22,819 bases of DNA, taken from contig CANQCX010000005.1 of the NCBI GenBank assembly GCA_947591115.1, forward strand, positions 1-22,819, read 5' to 3'. Source of the DNA: an uncultured Lachnospiraceae bacterium (GTDB lineage Bacteria; Bacillota; Clostridia; Lachnospirales; Lachnospiraceae). How positions within the stretch are numbered: position 1 is the first letter of the stretch; each line of letters opens with the position of its first letter. Made by a program: the position numbers and the translations under genes. Below the pieces are notes generated by a model. The model saw only the letters and a program-made list of their open reading frames with translations. It was not told the DNA's origin and made no database searches. This document shows positions 1 to 7,893 of the stretch, piece by piece.

Positions 1-94
1 AAACGCGGATGTTTCCTATCATGTTTTCTACCATATTTTCATAATATATGTTATGATATTCCATAACAAAAACAAAAATCGAGGTAACGCATCT

Positions 95-1903
95 ATGAAA
101 TCTTTGTTTCGGGATTTTTCCCGCCGGAAAAGACAACTAACCGCCGTCATCTGCTGCTTTGCAGTAACGCTTTTAACTCTAAGCGGCTGCGCGGCGGAGC
201 CTGATCCAAAATACAGTGAAGCAGTTGAGGCCAGCGAAACGGATGAGCTTGATTTTGATGCGTTTCTGGAACAGATTTTCCGCGAGGAGGTAACCTCTAA
301 TACCCTCAATCTGCATTATACTTTGGAGGATCCGTCCTCCTGCGGCATTGAAGACTATCCGGTTACTTTCGGCGATCTATCCAAAACAGCGCGGGAGCAA
401 ACCAAATCCAAGCTGAAAGCCACAAAAAAGGAGCTGAATTCCTTTTCCTATCAGAAGCTGTCCCCGCGGCAGCAGCTTTGTTTTGATCTGCTATCCGGTT
501 ATCTGGATGAACAGATCGCGCTTGCGGACTATGAATTCTATCAGGAGATCCTTACGCCGAACAACGGCATCCAGTCGCAGCTTCCGGTGCTGCTCGCGGA
601 ATACCGGTTTCGCAATAAACAGGATGTTGAAGATTATCTGTCCCTGATCTCCCAGATCGATACCTATTACGGCCAGATTATGGACTGGGAAAAAGAAAAA
701 GCGGATAACGGCTTTTTTATGTCTGACGACCTCTGTATGAAGGTCATTGACGGATGCGAAAGTTTTATTAAAAATCCCTCCGACAATTTTCTGCTCCATA
801 CTTTTGACAACAAGATTACCTCGGTCGAGGGACTGACGGAGGAAGAAATCGCTTCTTATATAGAAGAAAACCGCTCGATTGTCTTAAAAGAGGTAATTCC
901 GGCTTACCAGACCATGATCTCCCAGCTTACCGCTCTGCTGGGTTCCGGAAAAAACAATCTGGGAATCTGTCATTTTAAGAATGGGGCGGACTACTATGAA
1001 CAGTTGGTGCAGTCGGAAGTGGGATGCGACGATACGATCGAAGAAATTGATTCCGCTATTTCGGATATGCGTTCGCAGGATCTGCTCGCCTGTGAAGAAA
1101 TCCTTCAGAAAAATCCCAAAGTCTGGGAAGACGCGGAGGACGACGCGGAATGGAATTTTACGGATGAAACACAGATGCTGGATCGTCTGCAGACCGCGAT
1201 GCTTTCTGATTTTCCGGCTCCTGTAGATACCTCCTATGAAATCAGCTATGTCGATGAGTCGCTTCAGGCTTCGCTGGCTCCGGCATTTTATATTACCGCG
1301 CCGATCGACCATTATGAAAACAACGCCATTTACGTCAATCCGGCTGACAACCAGACGGATATTTATTATTTTACTACTCTGGCACATGAGGGATTTCCGG
1401 GACATTTGTATCAGACGGTCATGTCTTACCATTACGGAATGGAGCCTGTCCGCATGATTTTGGATTATTCGGGATATGTCGAGGGCTGGGCGACCTATGT
1501 GGAAATGATGTCCTTCTACTATGCGGGACTGGATGAGGATGCCGCCGCTATCCTGCAGCACAACCAGTCCGCAACCCTAAGTCTTTATGCGTCTTCCGAT
1601 ATCGGCATTCACTATTACGGATGGGATGAGGATGATATGTACCGTTTCTGGAGCAATTACGGCATTACCGATAAAGATACCATTAAAGAAATTACCGAGC
1701 TGGTTCTTTCCGAACCCGGCAATTACCTGAAATATTATGTCGGCTATCTGCAGTTCGTAAAGCTCCGTCAGCAAATGCAGGAGGCTTACGGAAAGGACTT
1801 CTCCCTTTGCGCTTTCCATGAAGCGCTGCTCAAGATCGGTCCGGCTCCTTTTCCTATCGTGGAAAAGTATTTTGACCAGTATTATTCGCTGCCCCAGACC
1901 TGA
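95..1903 (+). CDS. DUF885-family lipoprotein, putative zinc peptidase
   Basis: A 602-aa protein, probably a membrane-anchored extracellular peptidase. The N-terminus has a basic stretch (RRKRQ), a hydrophobic segment and a lipobox (LSGC, lipidated Cys32). The core carries HEGFPGH (residues 431-437), the DUF885 version of an HExxH zinc site, and downstream EGWATYVE (463-470), which in this family supplies a further acidic residue. The start at 95 is chosen over an in-frame ATG at 53 because it has a GAGGT ribosome binding site at 81-85, and because starting at 53 would put 14 polar residues ahead of the signal peptide. A TATGAT box at 52-57 could be a -10, but no good -35 is visible. Its 3' end overlaps the convergent CapA-like gene by 22 bp. 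Family assignment is firm; substrate and proteolytic activity are inferred. Confidence 0.88.
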   Translation: MKSLFRDFSRRKRQLTAVICCFAVTLLTLSGCAAEPDPKYSEAVEASETDELDFDAFLEQIFREEVTSNTLNLHYTLEDPSSCGIEDYPVTFGDLSKTAREQTKSKLKATKKELNSFSYQKLSPRQQLCFDLLSGYLDEQIALADYEFYQEILTPNNGIQSQLPVLLAEYRFRNKQDVEDYLSLISQIDTYYGQIMDWEKEKADNGFFMSDDLCMKVIDGCESFIKNPSDNFLLHTFDNKITSVEGLTEEEIASYIEENRSIVLKEVIPAYQTMISQLTALLGSGKNNLGICHFKNGADYYEQLVQSEVGCDDTIEEIDSAISDMRSQDLLACEEILQKNPKVWEDAEDDAEWNFTDETQMLDRLQTAMLSDFPAPVDTSYEISYVDESLQASLAPAFYITAPIDHYENNAIYVNPADNQTDIYYFTTLAHEGFPGHLYQTVMSYHYGMEPVRMILDYSGYVEGWATYVEMMSFYYAGLDEDAAAILQHNQSATLSLYASSDIGIHYYGWDEDDMYRFWSNYGITDKDTIKEITELVLSEPGNYLKYYVGYLQFVKLRQQMQEAYGKDFSLCAFHEALLKIGPAPFPIVEKYFDQYYSLPQT

Positions 1904-3072
1904 TCTACAAGATTTTGACATGCTTCCAGCGAAAATTCCGCATCCTGACGAAGAATCTGATTCTGTCCGGCTAATGCGCTGGTATAGTCGGACAGAAAAT
2001 ACGTGGTAAAATCATTATGGTCTCCGATATGGCACACCAGAGGGATCGCGTCATATTCCAAAACCGCCGCTTTACCGTTTTCGTCATATCCGACGGTCAC
2101 ATCCGCCATTCCTCCGACCATGCGGTTGGTTACACCGCTTCCGGTACTGGATGTGCCGTTTACAAAATTGCCCAGCGAATAATACACCAGCATACGGTGT
2201 CCTTCTTCGTCGCTAACCCATTCCACCGGCTCGATTACATGCGGATGGGTACCGATTACCAGATCTACCCCGCTTTCCAAAAAAATCTGCGTCCATTTCT
2301 TTTGCTGCGCATCGGTTCCCAGTTCATATTCGGTTCCCCAATGCGGGCATACTATGGTAAAATCCGCCTGCTGCTCTGCAAGCGCAATATCTTTCCGAAC
2401 TTTTTCTTCTTTCAGATAATTGACAAGATACGGCATCCCCGACGGCGTTTCAATTCCATTTGTTCCGTATGTATAATTCAGCACCGCGATCCGGATTCCG
2501 TCTTTTTCATAGACATAAATATTGGAATCCTGCGCCTGCTGGCTTGCATTGATTCCCAGATACGCGATCTGCGGGTAATGCGTATCCCAAAATTCCATGC
2601 AGTTCTGCACCCCGTCTTTTCCTTTGTCCAGCGTATGGTTTGTCCCATGAAGAATGACGTCAAAACCGGTTTTTACCTCCGCATCTCCCAGTTCATACGG
2701 CGAATTAAAACATGGATATCCGGAAAGTCCCAGCTCGGCTCCTCCTAAAATCGTTTCCTGATTGACGATCGCCAGATCCGCCGAAGCGATTTTATCTCCT
2801 ACATGCGTGAATAAATGATCAAAACAATAGCTTCCGTCCTCCTGAAGACCGGATTCCACCACCCGATCATGCATAAGCATATCGCCGACCATAATGATCT
2901 CTACGGTCGGTTCCTCCTCCTCCGACGGCATTTCCGTAACCGGAGCCGATACCTCCGGCTGTTCCATTACCGTAGGCTGCGCCTCCTGAATTTCCGTAAA
3001 ATTGATTGTAAAAACCAAGAAAAAAAATGACAGTCCCCCAAATGCTGCTTTTTTTATCCAACGGTTTCTCAT
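1882..3072 (-). CDS. CapA-family (PGA_cap) phosphatase-fold protein, membrane anchored
   Basis: A 396-aa protein with an N-terminal membrane segment (about residues 9-27), an acidic Pro/Glu-rich linker (about 28-57), and a calcineurin-like PGA_cap domain. Visible family motifs are MVGDMLMHDR (61-70), NQE, HGTNHTLDKG, CPHWGTEYE and GTHPHVIEPVEW, the metal-binding loops of the CapA fold. Related proteins take part in poly-gamma-glutamate capsule synthesis, but many clostridial homologues stand alone with unknown substrates. No capB, capC or capD is nearby, so a capsule role is not supported. The start has AGGAG 9 nt upstream. It follows rsmI by 34 bp on the same strand with no visible terminator between, so it may be the last gene of the yaaR-rsmI series. 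Confidence 0.85.
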   Translation of the reverse strand: MRNRWIKKAAFGGLSFFFLVFTINFTEIQEAQPTVMEQPEVSAPVTEMPSEEEEPTVEIIMVGDMLMHDRVVESGLQEDGSYCFDHLFTHVGDKIASADLAIVNQETILGGAELGLSGYPCFNSPYELGDAEVKTGFDVILHGTNHTLDKGKDGVQNCMEFWDTHYPQIAYLGINASQQAQDSNIYVYEKDGIRIAVLNYTYGTNGIETPSGMPYLVNYLKEEKVRKDIALAEQQADFTIVCPHWGTEYELGTDAQQKKWTQIFLESGVDLVIGTHPHVIEPVEWVSDEEGHRMLVYYSLGNFVNGTSSTGSGVTNRMVGGMADVTVGYDENGKAAVLEYDAIPLVCHIGDHNDFTTYFLSDYTSALAGQNQILRQDAEFSLEACQNLVDQVWGSE

Positions 3073-3106
3073 GCCTGCAGACTCCTATCTACTCCGTAAA
3101 ACAAAC

Positions 3107-3946
3107 TTATACATGAAGCTGCTGATAAATATCACGCCTGCTTACTCCGCGATCCGCCGCTACAAGCTTCATTGCTTCTTTATGTCCGACTCCCTGCTGT
3201 TCATAAAGAGCCATATGTTCTTCAATACTAAGCGTTTCCCAGCTTTTCTGCTGTTCTTTTTTTATTTCCTCCGGATCCCTTCCGCAAATGACAAGCACAT
3301 ATTCCCCTCTCGGTTCATGCTCTTTATAATAAGAAAGAAGTCCCTGCAGCGTCGTCCGGACATTTTCTTCGTATTTTTTGGTCAACTCCCGACAAACGGT
3401 CAATTCCCGATCTCCGAGAACCTGATAAAGCTCCTCCGCTGTTTTTACCAGATGATGCGGAGCCTCATAGAGAACCATCGTCCGCGTTTCCCGCTTCATC
3501 TCTTCCAGCACCGCCGCCCGCTCTTTTTTGTCCCGCGGCAGAAACGCTTCAAATGCGAATCTGCGCGTCGGTCTTCCCGACATGGTAAGCGCGGTAATAC
3601 ATGCGGACGCTCCGGGAAGCGAAGTGACGGGAATCCCTTCATCCAGACAAATCCGTACCAGCTCTTCGCCCGGATCGGATATCCCCGGCGTTCCCGCATC
3701 TGTGATCAAAGCAATATTTTTGCCCTCTTTTAGTTTTGCCGCAAGCTGATGCGCCTTTTCGATCTTATTGTACTCATGGTAGCTGGTCAACGGCGTCTGA
3801 ATGCCAAAGTGATTGAAAAGCCGGATGGAATTTCTGGTATCTTCCGCAGCAACCAGATCCGCCTCTTTTAATATGCGCAGCACGCGGAGCGTGATATCTT
3901 CCAGATTTCCGATCGGAGTTGCGCATAAATATAACGTTCCCGTCAT
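3107..3946 (-). CDS. rsmI: 16S rRNA (cytidine(1402)-2'-O)-methyltransferase RsmI
   Basis: A 279-aa cytoplasmic enzyme that 2'-O-methylates C1402 of 16S rRNA using S-adenosylmethionine, tuning decoding at the P site. It shows the full SAM-dependent tetrapyrrole-methylase-like signature: CATPIGNLEDITLR (8-21), AAEDTR (33-38), LITDAGTPGISDPGEELV (80-97) and LPGASACITAL (110-120). Length is normal for the family. It starts 18 bp after the stop of the tRNA methyltransferase gene, with AGGAG about 7 nt before its ATG. The same adjacency (yabB near yabC/rsmI) is known from the Bacillus yaa/yab region, which supports the call. Confidence 0.96.
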   Translation of the reverse strand: MTGTLYLCATPIGNLEDITLRVLRILKEADLVAAEDTRNSIRLFNHFGIQTPLTSYHEYNKIEKAHQLAAKLKEGKNIALITDAGTPGISDPGEELVRICLDEGIPVTSLPGASACITALTMSGRPTRRFAFEAFLPRDKKERAAVLEEMKRETRTMVLYEAPHHLVKTAEELYQVLGDRELTVCRELTKKYEENVRTTLQGLLSYYKEHEPRGEYVLVICGRDPEEIKKEQQKSWETLSIEEHMALYEQQGVGHKEAMKLVAADRGVSRRDIYQQLHV

Positions 3947-3964
3947 AATGTTCTCCTAATTTTC

Positions 3965-4789
3965 TCAATAGCCGTATAGATCATAAATCTCATCCGTATA
4001 GACGCCCTGCTCCCGATATACGATCAGCGGTTTTTCCACCGTCATACGCGGACGGCCGCCGCGCATCCCTTCGAGCAATACCATATTCGGTTCTTTGTCC
4101 ACAAACGGATATACCAGCCGCATACGCTTCGGTTCGATCCGGTAGGCGCTCATTTTTCCGAGAATTTCCGCCAGACGGAACGGCCGGTGTACCATGTAAA
4201 AACGCCCCTGCGGTTTTAGAACCTTCGCGCTTTCCCGCAAAACGTCCTCCAGATCACATAGTATCTCATGACGCGCCATCGCTTTGGCATCATCCGGATT
4301 GACCAGTCCATGCCGGTCGATCATATACGGAGGATTGGTTGTAATGACGTCAAAAGACGAGGCTCCAAAAATTTCGGAAGCCTGCTTTAGATCTCCGGTT
4401 ACGATTGTAATCTTTTCCTCCAGACGGTTGTATGCAACGCTTCTGCGCGCCATATCCGCACTCTCCGGCTGGATTTCCAGTCCGGTAAAGTGCGCGCCCT
4501 TTGTCTTTGCCTCTAATAAAATAGGAATGATTCCTGTTCCCGTCCCCAGATCCAGTACGGTTTCCCCTTCTTTTACGCGGGAAAATCCGGACAGCAGCAC
4601 CGCGTCCATTCCAAAGCAGAACCGCTCTTTATCCTGTATGATCTTGTAGCCGTTGCGGTTCAGCTCATCAAAACGTTCCCCTTCATGAATCCATATCCGC
4701 TCTTTCGCTTCGCTGGTTCCTGTGGTTTTGGTGGTTTTGTTCTCTACGGTTTCCTTTTCGTTCAAAATTGCGTTTTCCTTTTCCGTCAT
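3965..4789 (-). CDS. trmN6: tRNA1(Val) (adenine(37)-N6)-methyltransferase family (YabB/TrmN6)
   Basis: A 274-aa Rossmann-fold methyltransferase. SAM motif I is VLDLGTGTGIIPI (78-90), and the N6-adenine catalytic motif is NPPY (152-155). The N-terminal block around NRNGYKIIQDKERFCFGMDAV (45-64) is typical of Firmicute YabB proteins. It probably methylates adenine in tRNA anticodon loops; the exact target is inferred from the family. The chosen ATG has only a weak ribosome site (GGCGGA about 3 nt upstream). Longer in-frame starts exist upstream but would overlap ricT even more. With this start the first 35 or so codons, a Lys/Thr/Glu-rich tail-like stretch, lie inside the ricT reading frame. 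Normal homologues begin near residue 36, so translation may be coupled and the exact start is uncertain. Confidence 0.88.
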   Translation of the reverse strand: MTEKENAILNEKETVENKTTKTTGTSEAKERIWIHEGERFDELNRNGYKIIQDKERFCFGMDAVLLSGFSRVKEGETVLDLGTGTGIIPILLEAKTKGAHFTGLEIQPESADMARRSVAYNRLEEKITIVTGDLKQASEIFGASSFDVITTNPPYMIDRHGLVNPDDAKAMARHEILCDLEDVLRESAKVLKPQGRFYMVHRPFRLAEILGKMSAYRIEPKRMRLVYPFVDKEPNMVLLEGMRGGRPRMTVEKPLIVYREQGVYTDEIYDLYGY

Positions 4790-5756
4790 AATTCCGCCGG
4801 CTTCTTTCCCTGCGTACCGGTTTTTCATTTTCCGTATTTTTGTCTTTTTCGCGGGCATCCGCCTGTTTCGATGCTTCCGGAGCATCCTCCAGACCTTCTA
4901 ATTCTTTTAACTCCTCTGCGGTAACCTTAACGTCCTTCCGTTTACGCGGATAAAAACGAAGCTCGTCCACCGGATATTCGTGCAGCTCCTTCTCCTCGCC
5001 GTTATCCACGACTACCTTTACAATCTGGCGCAGTACGCTGACGCCCGTTACTTCTCCTTTTTCGCCCTCCGGCGTTGTAACGGTATCGCCGACGGACGGC
5101 AGACGGCCGTTCAGATATTCATAAGTCTCCTGCTCGTTTTTCAGGCAGCACATCAGCCTTCCGCACACCCCTGAAATTTTTGTCGGATTCAAAGACAGAT
5201 TCTGCTCCTTTGCCATTTTGATGGATACCGGCGCAAAATCGGAAAGGAACGTTTTACAGCACAGCTCCCTTCCGCAGATCCCGACTCCGCCGATCATCTT
5301 CGTTTCATCCCGTACTCCGATCTGGCGCAGCTCGATTCTTGTGCGGAAAACTGCGGCAAGGTCTTTTACCAGCTCCCGAAAATCGATTCTTCCGTCGGCG
5401 GTAAAATAAAACAGCAGCTTATTGCTGTCAAACGTATATTCCGCCCCTACCAGCTTCATTTCCAGATTATGCTTTTGGATCTTATCTTTACATATGGAAA
5501 ACGCCTCTTTTTCCCTTTCCCGATTGCGGCGTACGATCCGCTCATCCTCGTCCGTCGCAATCCGGATAACCGCTTTCAGCGGCTGCACGACTTTATCGTC
5601 CTCTATTTCTTTGGGCGGAATCAGAACCGTTCCCATTTCCACGCCTCTTGCCGTTTCGACAATGACATGCATTCCCGTTTCGAGTTCATAATCCACAGGA
5701 TCAAAGTAATAGATTTTTCCTGCATTGTAAAAACGAATCCCTGTTATTTTTGTCAT
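4683..5756 (-). CDS. ricT: RicT (YaaT), PSP1-domain iron-sulfur regulator
   Basis: A 357-aa PSP1-domain protein. In Bacillus the homologue joins RicA and RicF in a [4Fe-4S]-containing complex that stimulates RNase Y processing and promotes competence, biofilm formation and sporulation. The two cysteine clusters expected for cluster binding are intact: CGRELCC (161-167) and CGRLMCC (198-204). The PSP1 core covers about residues 5-275. A charged, basic, low-complexity tail (about 276-357) follows, and its last 35 codons double as the N-terminus of the next gene. It begins 2 bp after the holB stop, with its AAGGAG ribosome site inside the end of holB, so translation is tightly coupled. Partners ricA (ymcA) and ricF (ylbF) are not in the window. 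Confidence 0.93.
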   Translation of the reverse strand: MTKITGIRFYNAGKIYYFDPVDYELETGMHVIVETARGVEMGTVLIPPKEIEDDKVVQPLKAVIRIATDEDERIVRRNREREKEAFSICKDKIQKHNLEMKLVGAEYTFDSNKLLFYFTADGRIDFRELVKDLAAVFRTRIELRQIGVRDETKMIGGVGICGRELCCKTFLSDFAPVSIKMAKEQNLSLNPTKISGVCGRLMCCLKNEQETYEYLNGRLPSVGDTVTTPEGEKGEVTGVSVLRQIVKVVVDNGEEKELHEYPVDELRFYPRKRKDVKVTAEELKELEGLEDAPEASKQADAREKDKNTENEKPVRRERSRRNYDGKGKRNFERKGNRREQNHQNHRNQRSERADMDS

Positions 5757-5758
5757 AG

Positions 5759-6748
5759 TTAATTCTCCTTTATCGTCAGCAGCAGCAGTTCCATGACCAA
5801 TTCAAAATTGACATTGGCATTGACTCTGATCCGAGCTTTTGCGAGCGCCTCTAAAATCGTCTCGATGCCCTGATAGGACCGCCTTGCCGCCTGCTTTTTT
5901 ATATCATAAACCTCGTCTTTAAATACCAGTCCGTTTACGTCTCCCGTTGCCTTCATGTACAAAACGTCCCGAAACCAGATCATCATAAGGTCAAAGTAAT
6001 CCTCTACCTTCAGCTTATAGGTTTCGATCTGCTTTACGGCAGCAGTCATTTCATACAGATCAATATCCTCCAGCCGCTTCATAAGCTGAATAACGGCTGC
6101 CTTTAACTCGTTAAAATCTTCCGAAGACGCCAGTTGGATCGCTTTTCCGACATTTCCCTGAGCAAAAGCCGTACACACATCCGCCTGATAATCCGGTATC
6201 TGATAACGGGACATCAGATAAGAACGGATCGTTTCACTTTTGACGGCCTTTAAATTTAACTGGATGCAGCGGGAACGGATAGTTGGCAGAAAACGGTCTG
6301 CATTCGTCGTCAAGAGTAAGATCACGCCATAGACCGGCGGCTCTTCAATGGTCTTCAACAATGCGTTCTGCGCCTGCGGATTCATTTTTTCCGCCTCATC
6401 GACAATATATATCTTGTACCTGCTGCTATACGGTTTGATCACGATGTCGTTATTTAACTGCGTACGGATGTCGTCTACGGAAATCGTATTCGGCTTCTCA
6501 TGGGAAACATAAATGATATCCGGCTGATTGCGGGACATTGCCTGTTTACAGGAACGGCATTCCATACACCCTTCATTGTTTCCCGCCTCGCATTGGAGCG
6601 CCATTGCAAACGCTTCCGCTAGCATCATCTTTCCGGCCTCTTTCTCTCCGTTAAAAATATACGCATGGGAAACCTTATCCATCGCTATCGCATTCTTCAA
6701 ATGTGCAATAATCTGTTCGTGTCCAATGATTTCCCCAAATCCTGACAT
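5759..6748 (-). CDS. holB: DNA polymerase III subunit delta' (HolB)
   Basis: A 329-aa clamp-loader subunit of the replicative polymerase, an AAA+ protein. It begins with the typical FGEIIGHEQII block (4-14). It has a P-loop-like segment NGEKEAGK (33-40), a four-cysteine zinc module (C53, C61, C64, C67), DEAEKMNPQAQNALLKTIEEPP with the acidic Walker B region, and the SRC sensor motif (TIRSRCIQL). The start at 6748 is preferred over an ATG 27 nt upstream because a clear AGGGGGA ribosome site lies just before it, and because the extra nine residues (MDLEKRGKD) would precede the conserved N-terminus. It follows yaaR by 31 bp and precedes ricT by 2 bp, as in Bacillus. Confidence 0.95.
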   Translation of the reverse strand: MSGFGEIIGHEQIIAHLKNAIAMDKVSHAYIFNGEKEAGKMMLAEAFAMALQCEAGNNEGCMECRSCKQAMSRNQPDIIYVSHEKPNTISVDDIRTQLNNDIVIKPYSSRYKIYIVDEAEKMNPQAQNALLKTIEEPPVYGVILLLTTNADRFLPTIRSRCIQLNLKAVKSETIRSYLMSRYQIPDYQADVCTAFAQGNVGKAIQLASSEDFNELKAAVIQLMKRLEDIDLYEMTAAVKQIETYKLKVEDYFDLMMIWFRDVLYMKATGDVNGLVFKDEVYDIKKQAARRSYQGIETILEALAKARIRVNANVNFELVMELLLLTIKEN

Positions 6749-6779
6749 ATCTTTCCCCCTTTTTTCCAAATCCATTCTT

Positions 6780-7220
6780 TTATGTAAAAATGTCCAGCAG
6801 TAATCCTTCGATTTCGCCTATTTTGCTCAAGATCGCGAGATGGTCTTTTTCGTCGGCTACCAGTTCGCTTGCCAGTTCATCCAGATTGCTGTCGATCAGG
6901 CGGATGATCCCGTAAACCCTATGGCGGCCCTTCCGATCCAGAAAGTTTTCTCTGGAAAACTTATGGGAACGGTATACGATCTCATTGAGCAGGTCCTTGA
7001 TCAGGCCGCGGTATCTTTTCATATCGCGGATATCCATATGCTCGGCGATCCGGTTTCCCTGAAAGGTAATATCGTTCAGCAGCGAATCCACCTTTGCCTG
7101 AAGATCTGCATCCGTAATCGCGCTCGCCAGCGTAAATTTAAACGAGCCGTCCCCCTCGGTGGTCTTTGCCGCATCTGGGATCTGCGTCACGCGGTTAATA
7201 TCATTTACCTTCATATCCAT
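6780..7220 (-). CDS. yaaR: YaaR family protein (DUF327)
   Basis: A 146-aa helical protein of unknown function. It is recognised from the conserved core around residues 60-115 (RDMKRYRGLIKDLL, YRSHKF, GRHRVYGIIRLIDSNLDEL) and from its fixed position directly upstream of holB in Bacillus and Clostridia. No membrane segment, signal peptide or catalytic motif is visible. The first ATG is preferred (GGGGGT 8 nt upstream); a second ATG two codons later is possible. It lies 14 bp downstream of the guanylate-kinase-like gene, so the two are almost certainly cotranscribed. Confidence 0.85.
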   Translation of the reverse strand: MDMKVNDINRVTQIPDAAKTTEGDGSFKFTLASAITDADLQAKVDSLLNDITFQGNRIAEHMDIRDMKRYRGLIKDLLNEIVYRSHKFSRENFLDRKGRHRVYGIIRLIDSNLDELASELVADEKDHLAILSKIGEIEGLLLDIFT

Positions 7221-7234
7221 AAGCTTCCACCCCC

Positions 7235-7822
7235 TTATCTCATGCTTTGAATATACTCTGCGGCCTCTGCCGCCGTTTTCTCCAGTTCTTCATTTACAAA
7301 TCGGCGGCTGATTCCCGCCTGTTTGAGCTTTTCCTCGGAAAAATCCTGCGCATCCGCCAAAAACCGGCGGCACAGCTCTTCGTACCCCGGCTGCTTCTGA
7401 CGCTTCTCCCGCGCAATCGCACGCATCAGCCGCTCTCCATCCTCTACTTCAATATAAATCGGTATCACGCAATCCTCTCCGTAGTAATCTCGGATTTTTT
7501 GATAGGTTTCCAGCGTCCCGATCAGAAGGTAGCTGTTTTTCTCCAGTTGGATCTGTCCGTCCTCCGCAGTAAAATATTTCCAAACTCCGTATACGGTATG
7601 GTATTCACGCTGCTCAATGATGCGGCCTTCCTCCTCCAGCCGCTTTGCCTCTTCCTTGCTGCAGAAAAAATACTCCCGTCCGTTTTCCTCGCCCTCCCGA
7701 ATGGGGCGGGTGGTATACGGAACCACTTTTTTCAGGGAAAGCTCCTTCCGCTCACAAAGCTTCCGGTAAACGGAATCTTTTCCGGTCGCGCTTTTCCCCA
7801 TAATGCAAAATATTTTTCCCAT
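7235..7822 (-). CDS. Guanylate-kinase-like P-loop protein
   Basis: A 195-aa nucleoside-monophosphate-kinase-fold protein. The P-loop is GKSATGKDS (9-17). The segment YTTRPIREGEENGREYFF (36-53) matches the GMP-binding region of guanylate kinases (S/TTRxxRxGExxGxxYxF). It therefore probably phosphorylates GMP or a related NMP, but it is more divergent than housekeeping Gmk: Asp follows the P-loop Lys, and the C-terminal half is weakly conserved. It sits exactly where Bacillus carries tmk and yaaQ, between the decarboxylase gene and yaaR. The ribosome site AAGGG is close (about 3 nt) to the ATG. A good promoter lies just upstream, overlapping the end of the decarboxylase gene. It could be a second, non-canonical kinase with another substrate. 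Confidence 0.8.
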   Translation of the reverse strand: MGKIFCIMGKSATGKDSVYRKLCERKELSLKKVVPYTTRPIREGEENGREYFFCSKEEAKRLEEEGRIIEQREYHTVYGVWKYFTAEDGQIQLEKNSYLLIGTLETYQKIRDYYGEDCVIPIYIEVEDGERLMRAIAREKRQKQPGYEELCRRFLADAQDFSEEKLKQAGISRRFVNEELEKTAAEAAEYIQSMR

Positions 7823-7864
7823 GCACCCTTCTTTCTTCGTCCGCTTTTGACCGATTGCAAAATA

Positions 7865-7893
7865 AGTATAATATAGTCAGGAAAAATTGACAA
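7865..7893 (-). promoter_or_regulatory. Internal promoter for the kinase-yaaR-holB-ricT genes
   Basis: On the minus strand, TTGTCA (7893-7888) and TATACT (7870-7865) are separated by exactly 17 bp, a good sigma-A type match. The -35 lies inside the last codons of the decarboxylase gene, and the -10 lies in the 54-bp gap before the kinase ATG. It would allow the replication and RNA-modification genes to be expressed without the upstream AbiE-like and decarboxylase genes. Prediction from sequence only. Confidence 0.5.

Noticed and set aside
53..94. Upstream in-frame start for the DUF885 lipoprotein
   Set aside because: No ribosome site, overlaps a TATGAT box, and would put a polar tail before the signal peptide.
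884..1561. Long minus-strand reading frame (225 codons) opposite the DUF885 gene
   Set aside because: No recognisable domain, no ribosome site, and fully inside a gene with intact family motifs; a composition shadow.
2017..2748. 243-codon plus-strand frame opposite the CapA-like gene
   Set aside because: Its sequence is explained by the reverse complement of conserved CapA motifs; no independent features.
3002..3733. 243-codon plus-strand frame across the capA-rsmI junction
   Set aside because: It runs through the start of one gene and most of another, with odd composition (Phe/Arg rich) and no family signal.
7247..7876. 209-codon plus-strand frame opposite the kinase gene
   Set aside because: Antisense shadow of a P-loop protein with convincing motifs.
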